From assembly GCF_026213295.1 (NCBI RefSeq), contig NC_079419.1:19392741-19456740 (forward strand): a DNA stretch of 64,000 bases. The letters are read 5' to 3'. Below the pieces are notes generated by a model that was given only the letters and a program-made list of their open reading frames with translations, was not told the DNA's origin and searched no databases. Source of the stretch: Gadus chalcogrammus (taxonomy: Eukaryota; Chordata; Actinopteri; Gadiformes; Gadidae). This document shows, in pieces, positions 20,617-64,000 of the stretch; within the stretch, counting starts at the first letter, position 1; every line of letters starts with the position of its first letter. A program made the translations under genes and the position numbers.

Positions 20617-22067
20617 GTGAGTCTTTGTCTGTGTTTTAGAAATGAATAATCACTATGTCATTTTAAATAGAAGTGTTAGAACATTGATCAAAGCTGTACT
20701 TATTAAAAAAACACAGTTGACATTGTTTATATCTCTCTTCCAGAGTGTCGTTTTGCACCTTCCTAGCACATGAGTATCCGGACCTGGTCCATAAGGTAGT
20801 GATGATCAACGGAGGAGGTCCTACAGCTCTTGAGCCGAGCCTCTGCTCTATCTTCCAGCTGCCATCGTGTGTCCTCCACTGCCTGTCTCCCTGTCTGGCC
20901 TGGAGCTTCCTCAAGTAAGACCAGGACCATACCATCCTCATGACCTTGACTACGCAGTTGTTTGTGATTCTAATATTCAACTTCTACAACACAAATTATT
21001 TTTTTTGCTATTTTTTCTTTTTTTTCAACAAAATACATTATGCTAAATTATAAAAATGAATAGACCCTATATTATTTGCGATAATCTGGAGATGCTTTTA
21101 TCCAAAGCTATTATCCAACGCTGAATTCATGGATGCCTTCATGTACGCTGCGCTTGGATTTTAGCCCAGAACCTTTCAGCGGGCAGACAAACGCCCCTCA
21201 CACCACTACCACTATGCTGCTACAGTTCTCACTCCCCACATTTCCAGTCTAATTTCTAATTCCTTCTATAGAGCTGGCTTCGCCCGCCAAGGGGCCAAAG
21301 AGAAGCAGCTGCTGAAGCAGGGCAACGCCTTCAACGTGGCCCCCTTTGTCCTCCGTGCCATGATGAGCGGCCAGTACTGGCCCGAGGGCGACGAGGTGTA
21401 CCACGCTGAGCTCACCGTGCCCATCCTTCTGGTGCACGGCATGTGCGACAAATTCGTGCCCATGGACGAGGACCAGCGCATGGCGGAGGTATGTCGCCAT
21501 GGGGTCGGAAGGGAGGATATGATGTCATAAGGCAAAAGTAACCCTGGGTGCTTTGAAATGCTGCATTCATCTGTCACTCATTTATGTTGACTTATGTCCA
21601 TTAATAATATTGGCCTATACTTTCAGATCTAACTTCTTAATATTGTAATATATATTTGCAAACGTGTTATAACATTAGAATATCATAAGGAAAGGCTGTT
21701 TACTTAAATACAACTCGGCAAACACAAGCCTTTCAAAGTGCAGTGCTTAGATGCATTACTATGTCTCCAATGATATGCAGACATAATCTTTCTATCAAAT
21801 AACTTTGACCCTACTGTAGCATAACACTTTCCTTCGTCTTTCCTCTGCTACCAGATTCTCTTGTTTGCATTCCTCAAAGTCATCGAGGAGGGAAGTCACA
21901 TGGTAATGATGGAGTGCCCTGACACCGTTAACACCCTCCTGCATGAGTTCTTCCTATGGGAGCCCGACATGTCCAAAACAGAGAGCATCAAATGTGACAC
22001 AGAGACAAAGGCTACCACCAACGACATAGTCCAGACACTGAGAGTAAACAAGACTGTGGACAAATAA
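19787..22067 (+). CDS. abhd8: abhd8, alpha/beta hydrolase domain-containing protein 8 (complete)
   Basis: Four exons (19787-20616, 20744-20914, 21272-21488, 21855-22067) join in frame through GT-AG introns into 476 codons. The start [12 protein letters not shown] and the block [11 protein letters not shown] match the conserved ABHD8 N-terminus. A basic linker ([12 protein letters not shown]) precedes the hydrolase fold. That fold shows FFVHGVGGS (oxyanion-side HG motif) and the nucleophile elbow GHSYG with Ser275. Asp393 in HGMCDKFVP and His421 in EGSHMV complete the triad. The family belongs to the alpha/beta hydrolases. Its physiological substrate is poorly defined, and the protein has been linked to inflammasome control in mammals. 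No truncation is seen. Teleosts can have two copies (a and b), and I cannot tell which this is. Confidence 0.96.
20744..20914 (+). CDS. abhd8: abhd8 coding exon 2
   Basis: It begins in phase 2 after a TCTCTCTTCCAG acceptor. It encodes [19 protein letters not shown], the helix and strand after the nucleophile, then the cap region. The donor is GTAAGA. Confidence 0.95.
21272..21488 (+). CDS. abhd8: abhd8 coding exon 3
   Basis: It starts after TTCTATAG and encodes [14 protein letters not shown] through the block with the triad Asp393 (codon 21447-21449), ending in MAE. The donor is GTATGT. Confidence 0.95.
21855..22067 (+). CDS. abhd8: abhd8 coding exon 4 and stop
   Basis: It starts after TCTGCTACCAG and encodes [19 protein letters not shown] with triad His421 (codon 21897-21899). 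A divergent hydrophilic tail ends at TAA 22065-22067. Confidence 0.95.
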   Translation: MLLFAFLKVIEEGSHMVMMECPDTVNTLLHEFFLWEPDMSKTESIKCDTETKATTNDIVQTLRVNKTVDK

Positions 22068-23985
22068 CCAGAACAATGAGTCTTGGTTTAGGGTAGAACC
22101 GATCAGAGGGCCATCTTTTGAGAGTTGGCACGTGTCCATAAGGCTGCTTATTGGCTGAGATCTGTTACAAAAATAGAGCCGCGCCTCGGAGAATGATGGT
22201 GGCTGATGGTGCTCCAAGATAAGGCAGAACTATGAAACGAAATCTGAGTGGATGGGGATATCCTTACCGTGAGCGAAATAGTCTGCTTCTATATTTGGCA
22301 GATACGTGTGCGTGTGCGCTCATCACGTGGTGTTTGCAAAATCACACGATACCTGGATGTCCAAAGGACTCAGCCCATTTGTGATTTGTGTATCCAATGT
22401 GTTGGAAAAGTGAAAAGACCAAAGTGAAACAGGCCCATGCCGAAATGGTATGTCGATTTCATTGCCTTCATCTAATATTCTCTGTAAAGCACTACAGATT
22501 GCGAACTGCCATTGTTAAATGGTTGTTGATTAATAACACTTGTGCCCATCTTACATGTGCTTTAAATGGAAAAATGGCCTAAATATATATATATATATAT
22601 AACGTTGGAGTTAATCAACCCATTAATTGTTTCTTATTCGGACACCATAGGAAAAATGGTGATGAAAGGTTATATGTGTTATGATGTTGTTTAACCAAAT
22701 GATGACTGGAAGGGAGTTATGGACGTTAGGGTTACGAATATTCACATGAATCAACATGAAAGTAAATCATTAACCATTGGTTCTATACTAGTTAGTAATT
22801 AAGTGTACACTTATGTCATACTTGACCATACTGTACATCAAACTAAATTACTAAAACCTATTCAAGGTACTGCTCAAACTAATGTATTGTTAAAACAAAC
22901 ATGTTTAAAATGTAAACTGCCTGTTGTGTGCATCATATATCACAGATCATTCGATCAAGACTGAAGGTGTATGTGAAGATAGAAACATATGCCAAATGAC
23001 CTAAAACGAATCAGTATTGCAATAGTATGTTGAAATATCACCCCAATCATCCAGGGACAAATCATACAAATATACCGTGCTTGGGTTTATTTTAGAGAAG
23101 CTAATATATTCCTGTTTTCTTTTAAATAACTGCCAAAATAATGAAATGTAACTGTGTTATCATCCTAAATGTGTTTATCACTGAATCAACAAAAAGCCTA
23201 ACCTCTTCCAGTCAACCCTTTGTAATTAACAATGTCGAAATGAATGAATAGGATAGAATTGTTGTTCGCTAAAAATACATTCACTCATGGATGTTAATTT
23301 GTCTCACAATGAGATGGGAGAGACCGAAAGTATTAAGCACATTCTAATATGTTCCCTGATTATGCTTACCTGGTAACCGCATGACAATATTTGTATTATT
23401 TTTTGTTGTGGTGCAGCAATTGTAACCAAATTGGTGAATTATAAGCATTGTCATTAAAGTCAAACACTAATGTCGGTCAGCTGAAGGAGAAATTCCTTTA
23501 CCTAGGGGTGAACTTCTGACTTATCAGGTTGCTACATATGCATATTTTTGGAGGAGGGATGCAAAACGACTGGATTTATGCAATCTGAGAAATAGATGTT
23601 GTGTTTTGTATGATGAAGAGGAATGGACATTTTATAAAAAGAGAAGAAGTTGGCCTCTTGCCTCTAACGGCTATATGTATTCATCATGGATTTAAAAACA
23701 AACCAATAAGTGCTGCTGGTACTGTATGTATGTCTGACACCTTTTGGTGGAAATGGTCCATAATATCATTACAACTGCAGGGTGCACAGATACGTATTCT
23801 AATGCTAATTGATGTGCAATAAAACTGTCAGTGCTCCAATGTGCTATTATTTGTGTTTACAATGTGTTAATGTGATTGTTCAACATATGCACTGATTAAA
23901 TGCAGAATGATGCATATGAAATTATATAGCCTATCAAAACTGTTGAATTCAGTGTATGACTGTGCCTTTCTTGGCATGAAATAAA
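22068..23985 (+). other. abhd8: abhd8 3' UTR (inferred) with (TA)n tract
   Basis: AT-rich DNA without a gene follows the stop. It includes a short (TA)n at 22583-22601. It ends at the AATAAA candidates listed separately, giving an inferred 3' UTR of about 1.75-1.9 kb. Confidence 0.6.
23818..23985 (+). terminator. Candidate polyadenylation signals for abhd8
   Basis: AATAAA occurs at 23818-23823, followed by a TG-rich stretch (TGCTATTATTTGTGTTTACA), and again at 23980-23985. Either could end the transcript. The first has the better downstream GT-rich element. Confidence 0.5.
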
Positions 23986-24425
23986 AATTATGTTTGCAAT
24001 CTAAAAGTGTTATGCTTATTTTCTGTGCAGTAATCATTAATGTAAATAATTCATCCACTACCAGAAAGATATTTTATCAAATAGATATTAGTCATAACTG
24101 ACGCTTGACATGGTTAAAAATCAAGGAAAGACATACCTAAAAAAAAACGTCAACAAGCTGCAGCTGGAGACTTCAGTGCAATAATTGCATCATTTTTTCC
24201 TCCCATCAATATCGAGTCTAATCTCAAACGACGTAGTTTCAACGCGTTACCACCTAAGCAGTAACATGCACAGTGTACACACTGATAAAACGTCAAATGG
24301 AATACTATCTAAAACAATATTAAAGTCTACTAATCCTCTAGGAACATATTTCCACTCACACAAGCCATGTCCCGATTGGCTGACATTGTCCCACGCGTGC
24401 TGTGGTAAACAAAATGGGCAGGTCG

Positions 24426-24437
24426 TGCGCATGCGCA
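24426..24437. promoter_or_regulatory. Palindromic NRF1-type site upstream of kdm4a
   Basis: TGCGCATGCGCA fits the NRF1 consensus exactly and lies about 150 bp before a candidate non-coding exon. NRF1 sites are common in TATA-less housekeeping promoters, which suits a broadly expressed demethylase gene. Confidence 0.55.
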
Positions 24438-24439
24438 GT

Positions 24440-24581
24440 CCAGGAATGGAGCAGAGCGATCTAATCACTAGAGCATTAGTTTCAACCTCATCTTGTCAAT
24501 AAACATTTAGTTATTAGTAATTTCAGCATCGGGCACACATACATCTCCAGTGACAGCGACTGTTCCTGGTGTGGAGCGTTG
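24440..24581 (+). other. kdm4a: Candidate non-coding first exon of kdm4a
   Basis: A strong donor (TTG then GTAAGT) follows 24581. The first coding exon has an acceptor (CACCATCCTCCAG) ending 26159, so a 5' UTR intron of about 1.6 kb is predicted. The 5' boundary is a guess. Confidence 0.4.
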
Positions 24582-24589
24582 GTAAGTCA

Positions 24590-26159
24590 CGTACATTTAC
24601 TTGTAGTGGCTGTTTTACACTTGTAAAGCTTCACGTTGGACCATCATATTCCGCTAGCTCAATTAGAGGTAATAAGTGCTAGATAGTCAACAAACTGTAC
24701 TGGGAACGAGTACATTAGGGTACTGAAGCTCAGATGAGTTGAGGTCTCATCCACCTCAGTGGAACACGCCGTGTCTTAAAGCATGGTTAAATGTCCACTG
24801 TACTTTAGCTAATCTGTTTGACAAATGCCAAACCGACATAAGTTTGGAAGGTAATTCCACATGTCCTTCAAGATGTTAGAGATGCATATTTAAACACTTT
24901 AGAAAACAACCCATAATAGTTTGTAACTACCGTTTATAATCCAATTTGAGGAATTACTTTCTGCAATTTATATAAATGAAGCTGAGCTAGCTTAGCGTTA
25001 GCTTAGCATGCTAGTTCAGTGCTGCAAGTTTAAATATTTTATTACAGTAAGTCACTTCGTGACAATTCACGAAGGTCTTGTCAATCTTTATTTTATATAT
25101 TTACCCATTACAAAACGATTATTTGTCTGTGTTATTTCGGAAATAGTGGTTTCCCCCATTGTGGGTACGTCTATTTCCTGAATTAAAGAGCCTCGGCTCA
25201 CAGTGTGAGCCGCACAGTCGGCTTGTACTCTCTGGGCCGACGAAGAACTTAACGAACCCGAGAAAGGTGTGCTGAGGTTACTGGTACACAAACTTACTCC
25301 ATGCACCATGAGATTCACCCATTGCCAGGTGTAACCATCACATGTGTTGCACCCCTGCAAACACCGGTCTAGGAATGTACAGTTAATGTGCAAACGCCAT
25401 TGACTATCACCCATGCAAGTCTGGCACGCAATGACCTTCGTCATAGCATTGATCCGTATTGGAACTCAAATATATTGGTGCCGTATTGATAACAGTGGCG
25501 TAGGCTATGCATGTACCCAATGGCATTATTCGTGTGTTTAATTGCCGCTGCGAGAGGCTGTCTGCAGCATCCGGACAAAAATGACAAAAAACGGACATTT
25601 GTTTTTAACCACAAGTTTGTGACATTATATGAAGAAATAGAGTTAAAAAAAATGTGATTTGTGTTTTGTTGATAAACCACCCACCAGCGAAATGAAACGC
25701 CCACTAGCGAACCGCCTACTGTTGCGTTTACAAGGCTATTCGTAGTTGTTATGGACCGCTAGTGGGCGGGTAATCCAATGGTTTATCCCACACGCGGTCT
25801 ATTCGAAAAAACGTAGCTATTTGTAAACACTGCAATCGCTGCTCAAACAAACTCACGTGTTCATCCCCTAACCTGCCATCAAATCACTATATTCGAGGAT
25901 CCTTAAAAATAAGTTGGAGATGGCAAAGAGGCATACATTTACGTGAATTGAATGCTCTTAAAAGTGTTTTTCTGTCATTTTATTGTAATAATTATGCAGC
26001 TATTCAGACAGCTGGGCGGTTTGGGAGATTTTTGTCTGCAATTTAGGGGTTTCTAGGAATGGTTTGCAAAAGAAAACCAATGCAGTGACGGAACAAAATT
26101 AATTCATACATTTGGTGAAGCAAACGTCAGTAATGAACACTGGTTTCACCATCCTCCAG
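24590..26159. other. Predicted 5' UTR intron of kdm4a
   Basis: No gene is supported. A cysteine-rich minus-strand frame of 118 codons at 25088-25444 has no recognised homology. Confidence 0.4.
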
Positions 26160-26177
26160 GACTAGGCTATCACTGGG

Positions 26178-60541
<34,364 letters not shown>

Positions 60542-61652
60542 GTAAGACAGCACCTGACTCCCCTCCTTTGTCTAGCGCCGTTCCCTATAGCTGCCATAGG
60601 TGAGCTTCAAGCATTGTAAAGAGTGAGCCAAGAAGAGAGCAAGATTTCCATACTCGACGACCACAAAAAGGTCCCCTCCTCGGCCATGTCTCCCGGCCAT
60701 TGAAAGGTGTTGCATTTCATGGACCTGTGTTTAGCAAACACTGGGTGGATCACGTTAGATTCACATCACGTATTTGTGTACCTGAGCGGTGATGCGTGGC
60801 CAGCTTGAGGGCAGTCATTTGGAGAGTGAGATCAGCGCAAGGATCCGGTTTACAGTGGGGGGAAGTCACTGCATGCGGGGGAATGCGCAGGCTGTTGCTG
60901 TCTGCTCTGAGGTGTTATTTACAGGGCCACTCGGGGGGCTGACTGAGGCGTTGTTTCTGATTTCTGTTCTGATGGCAAATATTTTAATTTGGGCCCGTCA
61001 ATGATAAGACATTTTCGTATTTTTTTATCTAGTTATAATAATTAGATGAGTGCTGCATGCAGCGCTCAACTATTGCTCTTTATAAGTTTTCCTCTTTCTT
61101 TCCGTCCTCTTTATTATTTTTCACAAACTTTGGGACATATCTCCTTCCTCAATTTTTCACCTAGAGACACCATTCAAATTATAAAATGTTCATAATAGCT
61201 TGCATCACGTGCTTCTTTTCAGATTTGTTAAATATTTTATACTTTTTAGGATATTCTACTTTTGAAATACTAACATAGTAGTCGGCTCTGCCGTCCTCCC
61301 ACTTCTACTTCTTAAGACATCGTAACTCAATCATTTTTCAACCGTTTACCTTCGTTCAAACCATTTAACAAATCGACCCACATCAATAATATCCAAACGG
61401 AATTTCGATATCATTTAAACTTTATTCAGAATCACAGTTTTAGTTTCATACCGGCTTCGTTTTCCGTTGGTCTCATTGATGTACGTTGACGCTGGAGCGT
61501 GGGGAGGTTCAGCAGTGTTGCCAGATTGAGCAGTTTTTCCTGCCAGATTGAGCTACTTTTGTAGGACGTTCAGGCAGTGTTGCCGGATTGGGCTGTTTTT
61601 CCCACTCTATTGGGCTACTTTTAATCACGCACCGGCTCGCTATTCTCTTAAA

Positions 61653-61760
<108 letters not shown>

Positions 61761-61789
61761 AGCAGTGCAATACATTTTACCTTTCAGGC

Positions 61790-62420
61790 TACGTTCACAT
61801 GATGACGGTCCGAACAGAAGACGCAAAAGTGGTGTCGCGTTTTTATTCTGCGTTCAGACAAACGTTTTCGGGAGGAAATCTGCGTGCATACGGTGACGCA
61901 GAAGTGTGTGGAATTCGATTGGGTATGCATGCCAGGTGGCTAGTTGGTGCTGTGCTACACTATCACACAACACCGCCATGTCTGAGCGCATGCGTAGAAT
62001 CTTCCTTCTTTTCTTACCCGCGCCGCGAAAACCAAAAAGATCCTTCTCTGTTCAGTAATACTATCTGTACCTATCCTGTACATTTTGTGGAAAGACTCCT
62101 GTAAGTTTATTAGAGCTGCCAGTGCAGCTTGGAAGGTCTGACGCATGGAAATAATCCAACATGTTTGTTTATTTCCCTGTACTGGCGCATGTATGCGACG
62201 TAAACGTGTACACGACATGAGCAGATCTGAGCAGAGTTTTGTGTCCTGGCAGTGTAGACGGAAACGCTACTGTGGAGCGTATTCAAGTTTTCCACTCTGG
62301 AGGGTGGTTTCAGACTTTTGCGTTTTTAAGCCCCAAAAACGTGGTCACCGTCTAAACGAAAGGCACTTCCGATAAAATATTTAGTCGTTTTTACCCGTTA
62401 GCGTCCTCGTTTAACGGGGC
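61790..62420. repeat. Possible Harbinger-type MITE, ends not fixed
   Basis: The left part has ACGTTCACATGATGACG and the right part the loosely inverse CGTTTTTACCCGTTAGCGTC and TCTAAACGAAAGGC. Only partial symmetry is visible. Confidence 0.35.
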
Positions 62421-64000
62421 CGCAGATTCTTCAGTTCAGTTCAATTTAAATTTCTGCATTTTTAGCAATGCTTTGTGCTTTTCATTCAGCTGTCACTTTA
62501 TTTGTTTCCAACCATTTACATTTTCTTAAATGGTGTGCATGTTTACATTGTTTACTCCATTTAGACTTTTGAACTTTTGTTCAAATCCCTTCACTTGATT
62601 TAAGCCATTTAACGTTTCTTTATGTCTTAGTCTTTGTGGCTTTATTACAACATATCTCCAACCTCACTTTGTAGGCTTACTACTGCACTCACCCTATTTT
62701 CTGCAGGAAATTTTCTAGCTGACTAATATCATCATTAATGGGGGGATTGTTGATTTGTTGAACGAAGGGGATATCCCACCCGGAAATTGCGGCAAGCTTC
62801 TAACAAATTCCATTTGAAGAACTACAAATCGTGCTAACAGGGAATTAGGATAGAACTGGTCTATGCACCATTTACATCATTACACATTAATATCAGAAGT
62901 ATTGGCCTCGATTACATCGTAGATACTTTTAGAAGACTATATATACGCAATATAGTATTTAACAATTATTCGCCAAACAATTAATATGAATTAATTAATA
63001 AACAAATAATTATTTTGGGATATACTACACGTGAATGCTCCAAATATCCCGAGATAGTGAACCAATCAAATTGCACCATCTTAGGAGGTTCACTTGTAGC
63101 ATATACTATACTTAGTTATTTCACACGAACTTCCTCCGCTCTTAACCGCCTTCCTCTGGCTTCCACCATGTGGGCAGCTCTCGTAAGCATTGCCCCCACC
63201 ACACAGATCACGTCAGAGTAAAAGGAAATGCTTTGATCCGTCGTGGCAGTGTCTCGGCGGGTCCCTTCCTGCCAGTGAATTGAGCGGTGCCTCTGGTGTG
63301 CTGTGTCTGGCACCGTGGGAACAGGCCTCAGGGATGTCGGTATCTTTTCACCGCCGCCCCCAAGTTGCCCCCGACACCACGTTCAAAAGCTGACCGGGAA
63401 CCGCCTCCTCTGGATGGGAGAACGCCCTCGGACAATGCTAGGTGGCACACGCACACTGGATCCATTGCCGTCAGTATTGTGTCGTTGTGACGGCCAGCAA
63501 GATGCACTTCTGGAAGAGGTCTGGCTGGCCTTGAGAGCCAGACTGCTGTGAGCTCGCCCTGGGATGCACCATGCTTGTTGCCAAGGCATCCAAATCTCAT
63601 TAGCATGTCGAGATGCGATCAACAGAATGCGCTTAATCGTTTGCCTGATACCCAGTATTAAGGCAGAAGCCCATGATGGGTTATTGAGCAACGGATAACC
63701 TATGCAGATACATCGCATTTTGATGCCAGGTGTAGAGAAGATCTTGGTCTGGATCTCCCCTGTAATTGTTGTGGTTGCCGGAAGCCTAGTGCAGACGGTA
63801 GGTTTTCCCTTTGTGTGCATGAGTCCCGCCCTGTCCCAGGGTTATTCTGGGACTCTGGGCATTGCCACCGGTCTGCATTGTTGGACCCGGGTCATCTCAG
63901 AGGAGCACTTCCTAAAGAAATTGCGTTGTAAAAAAGTTATGCTACACTGTGCCGCCAAGATCAGGGGATTTCCCTCCTTCCAGCTAGCCTGTGTGCGGGC

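Noticed and set aside
25088..25444. 118-codon cysteine-rich frame on the minus strand
   Set aside because: It lies in the predicted kdm4a 5' intron, has an upstream in-frame stop, no splice-consistent extension and no family I recognise. It is kept as non-coding.
63950..64000. Possible next kdm4a exon after TTCCTTCCAG at the window end
   Set aside because: The bases after the AG do not give the expected Cys-x2-Cys block of PHD2, and the window ends too soon to test it.

Overview
This is vertebrate, almost certainly teleost fish, nuclear DNA. It holds two multi-exon protein-coding genes with GT-AG introns. The rest is dominated by fish-type DNA transposons and their short derivatives (hAT, PIF/Harbinger, TTAA-target elements), non-LTR retrotransposons (L2-like, RTE-like and two other relics), one tRNA-derived SINE, and very long CA/GT microsatellites. 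I saw no bacterial-style operons, CRISPR arrays, rRNA or tRNA genes, and recognised no endogenous virus. The density of dinucleotide repeats would fit a gadiform fish, but that is a guess.

Layout. 1-14.5 kb has no host gene I can recognise. It contains a decayed two-gene Harbinger element, a hAT transposase relic interrupted by two later insertions whose target duplications can be read to the base, a SINE with an 11-bp target duplication, and a nest of transposons up to six layers deep (9.05-14.5 kb). 14.5-19.4 kb is quiet intergenic DNA with one clean hAT-type MITE. 19.7-22.1 kb is abhd8 (four coding exons, 476 aa, complete), followed by a long 3' UTR to about 24 kb. A palindromic NRF1-type motif and a probable non-coding first exon follow near 24.4-24.6 kb. 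From 26.2 kb to the end lies a KDM4/JMJD2 histone lysine demethylase, best matched to kdm4a. Sixteen coding exons join in frame for 897 codons and cover JmjN, JmjC, a long acidic/proline-rich linker, PHD1 and the start of the extended PHD2. The tudor domains must lie beyond position 64000.

Both genes are on the + strand, with about 4.1 kb between the abhd8 stop and the kdm4a start codon. They are not functionally coupled as far as the sequence shows: abhd8 encodes an alpha/beta hydrolase and kdm4a an Fe(II)/2-oxoglutarate chromatin enzyme. Most of the kdm4a span is intron. The introns have absorbed many elements with perfect or near-perfect target duplications (TTAA, CAG, 8-bp hAT type), several minisatellites and two complex LINE regions.

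The most notable points are: a 75-unit GT repeat that occupies the polypyrimidine-tract position of the 3' splice site of a PHD2 exon; transposon nests whose interrupted reading frames allow exact empty-site reconstruction; three perfect long hairpins (49-bp, 48-bp and 29-bp arms); a compact intronic hairpin of pre-miRNA size; a 28-bp GACGTC-containing minisatellite that is open in several frames; and a shared Harbinger-like block found inside unrelated transposon frames.
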